From Sciurus carolinensis (lineage: Eukaryota; Chordata; Mammalia; Rodentia; Sciuridae), in assembly GCF_902686445.1 (NCBI RefSeq), contig NC_062227.1, forward strand, positions 19,667,678 to 19,731,677: 64,000 nt of DNA, written 5' to 3'. Positions 22,862 to 36,100 of this stretch are shown one piece after another (positions within the stretch are counted from its first letter, which is position 1; every line of letters begins with the position of its first letter). The notes beneath the pieces are model-generated. The model saw nothing but the letters and a program-made list of their open reading frames with translations. It made no database searches and was not told the DNA's origin. The position numbers and the translations under genes were made by a program.

Positions 22862-24959
22862 TTCCAATTAATTGGGATAAAAGCTATTTTCTTTTATTCT
22901 GTAAGTGAGACACAGTTTCTAATTCCACATCCTGCTTTACTGGACAGGAGGGTTTCTGTCTAAGGAAGGAAGTAGCTGAGGGTAGCAGATATTCCAGTCT
23001 CCTGTGTCCTTTGCACCACACAGCCTTTGTCCCCCTGCCCTGTTCCTTAGCTAATTAATTTGGATACCAGAGGACCATCCTTAGGCAGCAACCACTGTGA
23101 AATTAGGACACATCGATTCTGGGTGTCCAAGCTTGGGATGTCTTGTTTTCAGCAATTCTGCTGGCTCCATGCTCACTGACTTCGGAAGTCCCCATACCTT
23201 GGCCAAGGGGCTGAGTGACACAGCAACCCCCCCCCATCCTCAGGTGACCTTTGGCCTCTGACCATCAACTCCTTCACCCCAGGTTTTCTCCTACCCAGCT
23301 CCTCTTCATATTTGGACCTATTTTCCTGATTCTGTACAAGTAGAAATTACTTGAAATATGAAATACCATTCCTTCCTTAGCTTAGTGGCAGGGTGATGAG
23401 ACTCGATTTCCTCTCCTGGGTTTGAGCAAGTTGGGCACATTTCAGTTGGTTTCATTTGATTCTTACCTGTCACCATTTTGTCTGAAAAATCCTGAGCTTC
23501 CTGGTCTCTATTGAGGCCAGTAGGGGCCGCCGTTGCACAGAACTTTGCACCCCAATGTAGACAATCCACTGAAGCCTCGAACGCCACCAAGTAGAGACCT
23601 GGGCCTGGATTTGTGTGTCCAGGAGTTGAGTCCCAGGGGATTTCATCTCAGGCGGATGTGAAAGGAGCCTGAGCAGCTCCATGGGCATGCCTCAGAATTG
23701 CGGGACTCCCCTTGCTTTTGCCAGGCTCTGCACCCAAGACAACGCTGGAGAAGATCATGAAAATCCTTTGTGATTCCTTCCTCTTCACGGAAAAAATTGG
23801 ATGTTTTGAAAGATCGTCCTACCTAGTTAAGATGTTCTTCACCACGTGCTTCAAAGAAGTTTTGATTTTTTTCATCCGTTTTTAAAAACTTTCCATTGTT
23901 ACCAAAGACTGGAAAACATAAACCCCTCAAAATAGGGTTAGAGGAGGAGCTCATTTTGGAGTATTTGAAAAGAAAGTCAGAGGTCAAAGAAGGTCATGAA
24001 TGGAGAAAGGAGCAAGGGAAAGAGATAAAGAAAGAAAGGGACCAGCAAGGAGCCAAGAGGGTAGTTTTTCGTTGCCGGGTGGGAGACACCGCATTTGCCC
24101 ACTCTGGAACCTCTCTCTTGCATGCCCTTTGAACCCTGACAGATCCACCCAAGAATGCTGTCCACACAGAAAGCCTGAAGCTGTTTGCTTTTTTTGTTTT
24201 TTGCTAATTTGCTTTTCAGTCTTCTTAATGGCATGAGGAAATCCCTTAAAATATGTGTAGTCGCTAAATCAGAGACCTGCTTTTCTTAACTCATTATGTC
24301 TTCTCATCTCATTTATGAAACCCCCAAAATTTTACATTGAACCACGAATAAAGAACTTATGTAACTTTGAAATAAATATTTGTGTTTTTAGAATTCTAAT
24401 ATTCTGAGAAATGTAATAGGTAAATGATCATTGATATTTACAAATATTATTAATGATGTTATTAATCATAATTATTTATATAATAAGCTCTAGAATAAAC
24501 TTCCCAAACTATTAATATACCTGTGTCAATTTTATTAAAATATTGGCAGAATTGAAAACTTGGAATTTAATGTCTTAAAGTTGACTGGCAGGTACATGTT
24601 TTCCTCCTCCCCTCATTATCTTCCATTTCAGACAGGCTGCCTGCTGGGCTTGGAGAGGTTAGAATGAGGGGAGAGGTTCAGGACTTGAGGCCATCAAATC
24701 AAGTACTAGTTGTGGCTGAAGATTCAAGGACAGGAGTCCTTTCAGTAGACAGTACACTATGTAAAGAAATGTTTCTCTTCTTTAGGTTTCTTTTAACAGT
24801 AGACATTCCTACTCTTAAGTCTTCACCCCAGATCCTCCTCTTACTCTCCTTAAGAATTGTTCAGTCCTTATTTAATTTTTAAAATGCAATTACAAGTTTG
24901 TAGTCATGAAATGAAATTCTTACAATTTTTGAGACTCATATTACATTTGTTTTAGTCAA
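22862..24959. other. unique sequence, no gene recognised
   Basis: The 22.9-23.8 kb part is GC-moderate and has no identifiable repeat. Frames of 72-90 codons on both strands lack recognisable domains. 24.25-24.6 kb is AT-rich. Confidence 0.45.
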
Positions 24960-26070
24960 AAACTAGTTAAGAAAACAAAAATCTATGAATTTAGAGAAAA
25001 ATATATAAAGCACAAATATGACAAAGGAATTTTGGCTAGAATATAAAAAGAACTATAAAAATTAAATGGAAACACACAGCAACAACAACAACAAAAAGGA
25101 AAAAGACATGAGCACACATTTCAGCAGATGGGCACATGTTAAGAAGTTACACATCATCAGACAGAAGAAAAATGCAAATTAAAATCACAGTGAAACACCT
25201 CTGCACTTCTATTAGAAATATCAAAAGATGAACTGTTCAGAGTAGCAAGCAACTTTCACACATTGGTGGTATGAGTACAAAATGGTACATTCACTCTGGA
25301 AAAGATTTAGAAGTTTCTTATCAAGTTAAGGATACTTGTATTATCCAGAAGGCCCACTCCTGGACATCTGTACCTTAGCAAAATAAAGACATGTTCACAC
25401 AAAATCCTTTAAAGGGATGTTCATAGCAGTTCTAAGAGTAGTATCCTCAAACTAAAATGAACACAAAAGTCTTTCAACTGATTAATAGAAAAACAGTGAT
25501 ATTTCCACTGAATGGAACCCTCGGCAAAAAATAAAGGAATGAGCCAAGCATGGTGGCCCACACCTGTAATCCCAGTGTCTCTGGAGGCTGAGACAGGAGG
25601 TTCAAAGCCTCAGCAACAGTGAGGCACTAAGCAAGAAAGTGAGATCCTATCTCTAAATAAAATACAAAATAGGACTGGGGATGTGGCTCAATGTTTGAGT
25701 GCCCCTGAGTTCAATCCCCAGTATCCAAAAATATAAAGAAGTAAACTATTGATATGTGGAACAATTTGGAAGAATCTCAAAGTCATGTATTGAGTGAAAG
25801 AAGTCAGTCCCTAATAGGTATTATGAGATTCTGTTCCTATGACATTGTCAATAAGATAAAACTATGATGATTAATAGATTGGCAGGTGACAGGCTTGTTT
25901 TGGGGAAAGATGTGATGGTAAAGAGAGGGCATGAGGAATGTTTTGGAAGAGACAAACCTTGTGTTCTGATTATGGTGATGACTACACTAACCTTAACATG
26001 TTAGTAGTCATAGAGAGTTTTTACCAGAAGAAAACAGCAGTTTCACTTTACAATAATTAAACAAACAACA
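24960..26070 (+). mobile_element. ancient L1 3' end fragment, plus strand
   Basis: Plus-strand sequence follows the order of an L1 ORF2 C-terminus: a TGCAAATTAAAATCACAGTG block near 25170, TCACTCTGGAAAAGATTTAG near 25290, a TCATAGCAG block near 25425 and GAGTGAAAGAAGTCAGTCCC near 25793. 3' UTR-like sequence follows. It is heavily mutated and interrupted by a B1/ID SINE. Confidence 0.65.
25541..25738 (+). mobile_element. B1/ID composite SINE
   Basis: The left half is 7SL-derived B1 (GCCAAGCATGGTGGCCCACA, CCTGTAATCCCAG, GGAGGCTGAGACAGGAGG). The right half, after CTCTAAATAAAATACAAAAT, is an ID unit (GGACTGGGGATGTGGCTCAA, GAGTTCAATCCCCAGTA). Composite SINEs of this layout are typical of squirrels and related rodents. 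Confidence 0.9.
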
Positions 26071-27812
26071 AAGGTCCAAAGACTGAGCAAACTGAATGAT
26101 GAAAACTAGGGATTCTATTGTTTCCTAGCAGAAGGAAGTCAGTTGCTCAAACTTTTAGTAGCAATCTGCTTTCCATGGAAATGCAGGATTCTTTTCTTGA
26201 GTCTGATTCATACATTACAGTTAGAAGTCCCAGGTACATGATCTCTATGTTTTTCTTCCCTTGCTCACAGTCTATCCCTGGTGCTTTCTCCATCAGTACT
26301 GGAAAGAACAAGGCTTTTCTGCAGACCTGTGAACTGAGTGACTTGCAGAGTTTTCCCCACATTAAGGGAGAAACAAAGACTGGAATTCCCCTACAATACC
26401 ACCATGAGAAGCCGTGGGATGCTTATGCTCCTGATCAGTGTCTTCATATCAAAAAGGGAAAATTCCATGATATTGTTGGCTTAATTGAAAACTGTTAAGA
26501 AAGACAAAAGCGAGTTTATTAATTCAGTTGGTTTGGATCCAAGCCCAAGGCTGCTATGGCCCCAACTAACCATTTGTAACATGATCACAGAGCAAGGCAG
26601 TTCATCTTCTGTGTTTGGAAGTTGAGAACTGAGGAAAATCTACCTTTCCAAGCCTGGGGAGACTGGTGGAGAGACTTTACTCATCATCAAACAGAGATAA
26701 CTTAAGTTAGGATAGTTCTGGTGGGAAAAGAGAGGAAAGAGAATCTTTTAAAGAAAAAGTTCTGAATTTCAGTCTTCAAAAAGAGTGAGACCTGGCCATT
26801 GACAGCTGAGGATGGTTGGCCTCATAAAGGGACCCAAATTCTATGCAAAAACTTGCAGATTCATTAAAAGAATAGCTCTAAGGTGAAGGCTCTTTATGCG
26901 GAGGAGCTGAAAAACCTGATATTTGGCATTTAAAGAGGAAAATCTTCATGATGATGCAGAAGCCCACTGATTAACCTGACTACCACTAACCCAGTGTGGC
27001 TGTCCTGCAAGCCCACATTGGGATCCACCCTGGCATCTGCATCTGGATTAGTACCTGAGTATCTTCAGGACCTTGATGCCCATATCCTCTGAAGCTCTGC
27101 CCTACAAGCAGTTGCCCTGCAAGGGAAGAGAAGTGGGAAAGAGGCTGTTTGCTAGGAAACTCCAAGGAATCCAGCAACATCCTGACCTGACTCTCAGTCA
27201 CTAATAAACCTATCCCATTCTCCCAATAATGACAAGGAAGCTCACAAGAAAAACTTTCTGAAGATTAGGTAAAATCAGTTTACCTAGAATGCTCAAGGCT
27301 CTGGGTTCTCTCTCCACACTATAAAGAAGGGAGAGAGTGAGACAGGGGTTGGGGCATTAAAATCAAACACAGAAATGATTCAGAATTAGGACCCTAGGTG
27401 AAAGGAAAAGGCAGTCAAATTATCTTGTAAATGCCTTGTTTCTCCATATTTCTATCTCTCCCACTCTTCCTTTTGCTTTTTTGGGCATATTTTCTTTCTC
27501 CCTAAGCTATGTTCCTTCCATCTTCACCACCATTTCAAACTTTCCAAAGAAAGTTGTGATAGCAACTTGTATTTTGTATTCTTGTAGGTGCTGAAAGTTT
27601 CAAAATGAGAGAGATTTGGTGGTGATAATTTTAGCTATATGTAGAGGATAAAAGTGTTTATATCTGGTCATATACCAAAGCTTCTTCGACAATCAGGAGA
27701 TAAAAAGTTGCACCAATTGATGAAGGGATTAAGGAGCCTGAGAAACAGCATTGTTTACATGGTTTATTTTGTGTACAGAGAAGCACAGGAAAATGACTAT
27801 ATTACAAGATGT
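26071..27812. other. unique sequence, no gene recognised
   Basis: The longest frame is 126 codons on the plus strand at 26118-26498. It has no recognisable domain, and no splice-site or promoter context supports it. No repeat recognised. Confidence 0.45.
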
Positions 27813-27866
27813 GTGAGAGTGTGTGTGTGTGCATGAGAGAAAGAGAGAGAGAGAGAAAGAGAGAAA
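27813..27866 (+). repeat. (TG)n/(GA)n microsatellite
   Basis: A short GTGTGTGTGT stretch followed by GAGAGA/GAAA repeats. Confidence 0.85.
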
Positions 27867-29199
27867 TCTGAGTATAGGATTTAATGGCCACAGTTATTTT
27901 CAGTGCTGCACACATTTCATGTCCAATGTGTAAATTCTTGGTCCATTCCCCACCAGGACATTGTGGCAGAATGCCTTATTTCATGTAGCTTTACTCGGTG
28001 CTCTTAGGTGCCAGGTCCTGCAGGTGAGGGGTGGCATGTGGAACAAAGTCCATTTGCCTGACTCATGGACTCCACCTCTGGAGGCATAGAGGTAGCACAT
28101 AGAGGTGCAACCATGTCCCTTCTACATGCTAGAATATCGTGTTCTGGGAGACTGGCAGTGAATTTGAAAAGTGAAGTGTACTGAAGAATGGCAGATGGGT
28201 AATATTAGACCAAGGGGCTATGGCTGCCACCTGCAGTGAGGCAGTTTCTGAGGGAAGAGTTAAAGGTAGAGAAGGTCATGGATTAGCATTTGGGTGTCAA
28301 GTGACTCAACCAATCATTTCCAAGGCTAAATTTCACCAAAGACAAGTCTGCAGTACCAGTGGGTTTTGAATATGTTTTCAGACTAGAATAAGGAATGGTG
28401 GAGCATCTTCTCCCCCAGTGATAACAGCCTATGACTCCACAGTGTTTTTTTTTTCTGTGCTATAATCAGCACATGGCTGTTAATGAAAAAGATAGGTGGT
28501 TCAAGGACAACCCAGTATGCTTTAGTCTTCTTCTAGATTCTCATTCAGCTTCTGATTCTCTCAAAATTTGCCATTCTCTGAAATTTCTTTTATCTTTCAT
28601 CCTGTAACCATCCATTTCTCCTGCTCTCCTTCTCCTTTGACTGTGGTTGCTGCTGGGATATTGTGAGGACTCAATGGTTATATTCACTAAGTTATGCCCT
28701 GAGAAGTGGTTTCTTCCCATCCTAACAGATGCCACTGGTCTCTCTTCACTGTTCAGATCACAGAGGCTAACTCAACCTATTTGGATTCCAGGGAACACTC
28801 AGGAATCAAGGATGAAAATAAGAAATGACTCTGAATCCAGGTGGGTGCACCCCTAAAAGGAGTATTGACTTTGCCATCATAGGATGCCACCAACACTTTG
28901 ATTTGGGGCTGTCCCATCCTGATATTTGTTTAAGAATACTTGTAAGTTTATATACCAATTGAACAGAAAGTACAGAGTTACCATACACTCCTCTCCATGC
29001 ACACATCTCCCTGTTATTAGTGTCTTGTTTTAAAGTGTATACTTGTTACGGTTGAAGAAAAAATATTGATATATCTTTTTAAATTAAAGTACATGGTTTA
29101 AATTAGATTTTAATTTTTGTGCTGAATTGTTCTGTTGATTACGACAAACGTGGGTTGCCTTTAACCCCATTACAGTTTCACACAGGATATTTTTACTAC
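27867..29199. other. unique sequence
   Basis: Nothing recognised on either strand. Confidence 0.4.
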
Positions 29200-29824
29200 T
29201 GAAAACTTCTCTGTGCTTCACCAGTTTATCCTCCCTCCTCTCTCACCCTTAGCAAATGCTGATCACTTTACTATCTCTATGGTTTTGACTTTTCCAGAAT
29301 GTTCTAGTGTTGATATGGTATGTCAGATAGAATATAAATTTTCACACTGACTTCTTTCTCACAATAGATAAAGTTCCTCCATGTTCTTTCATGGCTCCAT
29401 AGCTCACTTCATTCTGTTTCTTAATATTCTTTCATTGTAGGGATACACCTCAGTTTGTTCATTCATGACTTAGTGGTGGACATCTTTGTTACTTCTAGTG
29501 TTTTGAAAGTTATGAATAAAATTGCTGTAAGCACTCATGTAAAGTTTTCTTGTGAATATACATTTTCATCACATTTTTGTTAATGCCTCAGTCTGTAATC
29601 ACTTTACTATATGGTAAGATTACACTTAATGTTGTAATAAACTGATGAACTGTTTCCAAAGTGACTATATCAATTTACATTTCTACCAGCAATGACTGAA
29701 AATCCTTATGCTGCACATCTTTGGCAGCATTTGGTACTGTTAATTTTTAAAATTTTAGCTATGATAATAGGTATGCAGAAGTTATCTCATTTTTGTTTAA
29801 TTTTCAATGTCATAATGAAAAGTG

Positions 29825-29955
29825 ATTTTTTTTTAAATTTTTTTAGTTGTTGATGGACCTTTATTTTATTTATTTATGTATGGTGTTGAGAATCAAACCC
29901 AGTGCCTCACACATGCTAGGCAAGCACTTTATCACTGTGCTACAACCCCAGCCCA
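29825..29955 (-). mobile_element. ID-type SINE with extended tail
   Basis: Minus-strand copy of the same form as at 12.8 kb (TGCCTCACACATGCTAGGCA on the plus strand, head end CAACCCCAGCCC at about 29954). The flanks share ATGAAAA. It sits inside the ancient L1. Confidence 0.85.
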
Positions 29956-30315
29956 TGAAAAATGTTTTTGGACATCATTTTATATGTTTATTGGACATCA
30001 TCTGCACACCTTTTTTGGTGAAGTGTCAGATATTTTACCCATTTCTAATTGGATTGCTTACTTTATACAATTGAGTTTTAAGAGCTTTTTATATATTTTG
30101 TATACCAGCCCTTCATAAAATTTGTATTTTGCAAGTATTTTCTCCAAGTATGTGTACTGTTTGTTCTGTTTCTTAACAGCACCTTTCATGGGGCATAAGG
30201 TTTTTTTTTTTTTTCGGTGAACTTCAAGTTGCCAATATTTTTCCTTCGTGGATTGTGTCTAAGAGATATTACCCAACCAAAATTCACTTAGATTTTCTCA
30301 TTGTATCTTTAGTTG

Positions 30316-30725
30316 CATCTTAGTCCATTTTGTGCTGCTTTAACAACATATTTGAGTCTGGGTAGTTTATAAAGAAAAGAGTTTATTTTGACTCACTGTT
30401 CTAGAGGCTAGTTGGGTGCCTGGATGAGGCTGTGGTTTGTCACAACATGGAAGATGACAGCACACAGTGGAAGTGTGTGCTAGAGATGCCATAATATGAG
30501 AGGAGAAGCAGGAGACAGAGAAAGCTCCTCTTTTACAACAACCTAATCTCACAGAAACAGACCGTATCCTGTCATTCTTGGAGAAGTATATTAATCCTCA
30601 TTGAAGGTTTTGCCCCCTGATCAACCATAATTAAAAACCCCATCACCTCCATACTGGTACGGTGGGGAGCAAGCTTTCATCACATAAATTTTTAGGACAT
30701 ATACAAAATACATTCACACCACAAC
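30316..30725 (-). mobile_element. MaLR LTR, minus strand
   Basis: The plus strand begins TTAGTCCATTTTGTGCTGCT then GAGTCTGGGTAGTTTATAAA, the reverse complement of the 3' end of THE1/MST/MLT1-type LTRs. It continues for about 410 bp to ACATTCACACC-type sequence. Inserted in the ancient L1. Confidence 0.75.
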
Positions 30726-31079
30726 AAGGAGTCTTATAGTTTTATACCTCACACTTTTATCTGTGATCCATTTTATGAAAGGTTTAAAATTTTGGTATAT
30801 ATTTTTTAAAATGTGGATGTCTAGTTGTTCTAGCACCATTGATTATAGTGACTATTCCTTCGTCATTAAATTAACTTTTTACCTTTTTTAAAAGTTGTTG
30901 ACTTATTTATATAGAATTGTTTCTGGTCTCTGTATTCCTTTCCATTGATGTTTCTGTTGATGTTTTCCAAATATTTCATACTGTTTTGCTTCCTGTATCT
31001 TTATAACAAATCCTAATATTAGATTATCAATCCTCTTGGGATTTTTCTGATCTTTTTCATGAGAACCTGATTTGATTCT

Positions 31080-31536
31080 CATAGTTTGGATTTGAAATGT
31101 CCGCCAAAGACTGGTTCCATCAAGGCTGGTCCCCAGGACAGCAATGTCAGAAGTGAGACTTTTAGGAAGTGATTGAACCATGAGGGTTCTAATCTCAATA
31201 GTGGATTACTCTGTTGGTAACTGAATGGACTATGGGGAATTGACTGAACTGTGGACAGTGAGTCAGCATTGGAAGAAGGAGGTCATGGGAGGCAGACCCT
31301 GTAATAGTATTTCTGGTCCCTGCCTTCTGTGTCTTTCTCCTTCCTTCTTCCTGACTGTTATGAACTGAATAGCTTTACTCCACCACACCTTTCCACCATG
31401 ATGTTCTGCCTTACCTCAAGCCCAAACCAGTGGAGTCAGCAAACCATGGAATGAAATTTCTTAAACCATAATCCAAAAGAAATCTTAACTCCTTTGAGTT
31501 GTTTTTTCTTAGATATTTGTGACAAAAGGGTGAATA
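31080..31536 (+). mobile_element. MaLR-like LTR, plus strand
   Basis: Shares layout with the element at 11.9 kb: GTTTGGATTTGAAATGTCCG start, TGGTCCCCAGGACAGCAATG, CTTTCCACCATGATGTTCTG and an end with TTCTTAGATATTTGTGACA. Family is inferred from the pattern. Confidence 0.5.
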
Positions 31537-32904
31537 AGATTCCCTGAGGTAAAAGTTAGAAAAGTGTGGGGATTCTCCCCAATCTCAGAGCAATCCACAA
31601 TGTCAAGTTCTGAAGATAAGACTGATGACATCAGTGGCTACCTATGTTCTGGCCAACTGGAGAAAGAGGCAAATTAAGATGTATCAGTTCATCTTTGTGA
31701 AAATTATCACAATGTTCTCTCTAGACCTCACTATCCTATCCTCTCTGCACATCAATGCAAACTAATATTGACCATATTCCTAGATGTGTAACTCGTTACT
31801 CTTTTCTCAACCTTCTTTTAAAGTGGGGAGAAGGGATTGAAGTACTCTTCAGGTTTGTAGCAAAAGGGATGGAGAAATGGGCTAAAATCCTGGCTTTCTG
31901 ATATTCAAGTGGATAATAATTGATGATGCTTTTGTTCTAGGTAAAGAATAAACATCACTGCTTTACTCCTTTATTTACCCTATCCATGTGTATAAAATGT
32001 AGAATCATCACTTATAGAGAAATTGCATTCTAAGTTAAACTCAATGAATGCATTTGCTGAGCCCCTGTGGAGAAGGCACTGTGCTAGTTACCCTGGGGTA
32101 TGCAGAGGAAGGGTATACCAGTCCTTCCTCAAAGGAGCTTAAAATTTAGCCAGGGTTCTCAGTAAGTGAGAACATTGATATTAGACACCAATGGGCCCTA
32201 CCTGGTTAAGGGAGATGGCAATGTAGGGTAGAGTCAGCACTGGCCTCTATCTCCAAGGATTTATAACAAAAGGAATCTGGAAAATCTCTTCCAATGAGAG
32301 TCTCACAGATGAGGGTTTACAAATACTTATCATAGATTTCCTCCATATTTTCCATTCATAGATCATATTTAATTACTATCAAAATCAAAAGAAGATGCAT
32401 AGCAATGGGCTGGACAATCCAATAACACATGGTTGGGTAAAGTCAAGATCCTGCTCAAAAAATAAATTCAGAGAAAATCAAGGCATGCATGTGGTTAATT
32501 GTTTTATAGCAAGAGAACATTTACTGCACTTAGTTCCTGAAGAATTCTGGAGAAAATATATTATTCAAGTGACCCAATTGATGGCCCTGTACCAAATAGC
32601 AAAACTTCCACTGTCCTTTTGGATACCTGAGGTCCTCATGCACATAAACAAGCTGGAAGAATGGCTGTGATTCTATAGCCAAGAAAGGAAAGGCATCTCA
32701 GAGTAGGAGACATAGGAGGAGGGAAGGTTTGTACAATGACCAGATGGTAGGAGAGAAAAGGACTTGAGGGTTCTGAAACAGCAAGTGAGTTGACTTAGAG
32801 TAACACTATTTCTTAGAAATAGGAGTGAATCAAAACTGGACCCAATGGACACTAAAGGTGTAGTATATTATCTGCAATTATTCTCTATCAAATTTATCCT
32901 GAGC
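31537..32904. other. unique sequence
   Basis: No gene or repeat recognised. A 91-codon plus-strand frame at 32395-32670 has no known domain. Confidence 0.4.
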
Positions 32905-33122
32905 CAATAGTAATGTTTTTTTTATTATTATTATTGTATACAAATGGGATACATGTTATTTCTCTATTTGTACATGGAGTCAAGGCATACCATTTGTGTA
33001 ATCATATGTTTACGTAGGGCTATGATGTTTGATTCACTATAATTTTTCCCTCCCCCCACCCTTCCCACCCCTCTTTTCCCTCTATACAGTCCTTCTTTCC
33101 TTCATTCTTATCACACTCCTTA

Positions 33123-33162
33123 TCCCTAACCCTAAACCTAACCCTAAACCTAATGCTAACCC
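33123..33162 (-). repeat. telomere-like tract in L1-D 3' UTR
   Basis: The plus strand is a run of CCCTAA/ACCTAA hexamers (CCCTAACCCTAAACCTAACC and onward, with the last unit AATGCTAACC). It is the clearest of the three copies. On the L1 sense strand it reads TTAGGG/TTTAGG and leads into GGGGTGGGA-type G-rich sequence. Confidence 0.85.
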
Positions 33163-33185
33163 CTCCCACCCCTCATTATATATCC

Positions 33186-36100
33186 TCATCTGCTTATCAG
33201 CGAGATCATTCGTCCTTTAGTTTTTTGAGATTGGCTTATCTCACTTAGCATGATATTCTCCAATTTTGTCCATTTGGCTGCAAATGCCATAATTTTATCA
33301 TTCTTCATTGCGGAGTAATATTCCATTATATATATATAACACAGTTTCTTTATCCTTTCATCAACTGAAGGGCATCTAGGTTGGTTCCACAATCTGGCTA
33401 TGGTGAATTGAGCAGCAATGAACATTGATGTGGCTGTATCTCTGTAGTAGGCTGATTTTAAGTCCTTTGGGTATAGGCCAAGGAGTGGGATAGTTGGGTC
33501 AAATGATGTTTCCATTCCAAGCTTTCTGAGGAATCTCCATACTGCTTTCCAGAGTGGCTGCACTAATTGACAACCCCACCAGCAATGTATGAGTGTTCCC
33601 TTTTTACCACATCCCCGCCAACAACTATTGTTGCTTGTGTTCTTGATAAACGCCATTCTAATTGGGGTGAGATGAAATTTTTGGGTAGTTTTGATTTGCA
33701 TTTCTCTTATTACTAGAGATGTTGAACATTTTTTCATATATCTGTTGATTGCTTCTACATCTTCTTCTGTGAAGTGTTCATTTCCTTAGCCCATTTGTTG
33801 ATTGGATTATTTGTATTCTTGGTGTAGAGTTTTTGGAGTTCTTTATAGATTCTGGAAATTAGCGCTCTATCTGAAGTATGGTTGGAAAACATATTCTCCC
33901 ACTCTGTAGGCTCTCTCTTCACATTGCTGATAGTTTCCTTTGCTGAGAGAAAGTTTTTTAGTTTGAATCTATCCCAGTTGTTGATTCTTTCTTTTATTTC
34001 TTGTGCTATGGGAGTCCTGTTAAGGAAGTCTGATCCTAAGCCAAGAAGTGGAAGATTTGGACCTACTTTTTCTTCTATAAGATGCAGGGTCTCTGGTCTG
34101 ATTCTGAGGTCCTTGATGAATTTTGAGTTGAGTTTTGTGTAGGGTGAGAGATAGGGGTTTATTTTCATTCTGTTGCATATGGTTTTCCAGTTTTTCCAGC
34201 ACCATTTGTTGAAGAGGCTATCTTTTCTCAATTGCATATTTTTGGACCCTTTGTCTAGTATGAGAAAATTTGTATTTATTTGGGTTTGTGTCCATGACCT
34301 CTGTTCTGTACCATTGATCTATCTGCCTATTTAGGTACCAATACCATGCCATTTTTGTTACTATTGCTTTGTAGTAGAGTTGAAGATCTGGTATTGCAAT
34401 AACCCTGCTTCGTTCTTGCTACTTCAGATTGCTTTAGCTATTCTAGGTTTTTAATTCTTCCAAATGAATTTCATAATTGCTTGCTCTATTTCTGCAAGGT
34501 ACATCATTGGGTTTTTAATTGGAATTGCATTGAATCTGTATAGAACTTTAGGTAGTATGGCCATTTTGACAATATTAATTCTGCCGATCCAAGAACATGG
34601 GATATCTTTGCAACTTCTAAGGTTTTCTTTAATTTCTTTCTTTAGTGTTCTGTAGTTCTCATTGTAGAGATATTTCTCCTCTTTTGTGAGATTGATTCCC
34701 AAGTATCTTATTTTTTTTGATGCTACTGTAAATGGGGTAGATTTCCTAATTTCTCTTTCTGAAGATTCATCACTTATGTATAAAAATGCATTGGATTTAT
34801 GAGCATTGATCTTGTGACCTGCTCCTTTACTGAATTCACTTATGAGTTCTAAAAGATTTTTGGTGGAGTTTCCAGGTTCCTCTAAATATATAATCATGTC
34901 ATCAGTGAACAGGGATAGTTTGAGTTCTTCTTTTCCTATTCGTATCCCTTTAATTTCTTTGGTTTGTCTGATTGCTCTGGCGTTTACAATGTTAAGGAAT
35001 GTTCCCACTACCCCAATTTTTTCTAGTGTTTTGAGCATGAAGCGATGCTGTATTTTATCGAATGCTTTTCCTGCATCTATTGAAATAATCATTTGATTCT
35101 TAACTTTAAGTCTGTTGATATGGTGAATGACATTTATTGATTTCTGAATGTTGAACCAACCTTGCATCCCTGGGATAAAACCCACTTGATCATGGTGCAC
35201 TATCTTTTTAATATATATTTGTGTGCAATTTGCTAAAATTTTGTTAAGAATTTTTGTGTCGATGTTCATTAAGGATATTGGTCTGAAATTTTCTTTCCTC
35301 GATGTGTCTCTGTCTGGTTTAGGTATCAGGGTGATATTGGCTTCATTGAACAAGTTTAGGAGGGTTCCCTCCTCTTCTATTTCATGGAATACTTTGAGGA
35401 GTATTGGAATGAGCTCTTCTTTAAAGGTTTTGTAGAACTCGGCTGAGAACCCATCTGGTCCCTGACTTTTCTTTGTTGGTAGGCTTTTGATGACCTCTTC
35501 TATTTCATTGCTTGAAATTGGTTTATTTAAGTTGTGTATGTCCTCCTCGTTCAGTTTAGGTAATTCATATGTCTCTAGAAATTTGTTGATGTCTTCAAGG
35601 TTTTCTGTTTTGTTGGAGTATAGATTTTCAAAATAGCTTCTAATTATGTTTTGTATTTCACTCCTGTCTGTTGTGATGTTTCCTTGTTCATTTCGAATTT
35701 TAGTAATTTGAGTTTTCTCCCTCTTTCTCTTTGTTAGTGTGGCTAAGTGTTTATCAATTTTGCTTATTTTTTCAAAGAACCAATTGTTTATTTTGTTAAT
35801 TTTTCCAATAGTTTCTTTTGTTTCAATTTCGTTGATTTTGGGTCTGTTTTTAACTATTTCCTGTCCTCTACTACTTTTGGTGTTGGTCTGCTCTTCTTTT
35901 TCTAGCGCTTTGAGCTGTAGTGTTAAGTCATTTATTTGTTGATTTCTACTTCTTTTATTGAATGTGACCCATGAAATAAATCTTCCTCTAAGTACTGCTT
36001 TCATAGTGTCACAGAGATTTTGATATGCTGTGTCTTTGTTCTCATTTACTTCTAAGAATTTTTTTTATTTCCCTCCTGATGTCTTCTGTTTTTCATTCAT

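Larger units (their letters stand above)
29200..31079 (-). mobile_element. ancient L1 fragment, minus strand, interrupted
   Basis: The plus strand shows the antisense of L1 ORF2 C-terminus and thumb: GGATACACCTCAGTTTGTTC near 29440, TTCCAAAGTGACTATATCAA near 29655, GTCTAGTTGTTCTAGCACCA near 30820 and TTTCCATTGATGTTTCTGTT near 30940. It is strongly diverged and split by an ID SINE and a MaLR LTR. Confidence 0.65.

Noticed and set aside
26118..26498. 126-codon plus-strand frame as a host gene
   Set aside because: No recognisable domain, promoter, or splice context, and its length is possible by chance in unique sequence.
32395..32670. 91-codon frame as a host gene
   Set aside because: No domain or supporting context; chance frame.
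13494..33162. Interstitial telomeric repeats from chromosome fusion
   Set aside because: All three CCCTAA-type tracts sit at the same position inside L1 3' UTRs, so they are part of the L1 and not scars of fusion or telomerase repair.
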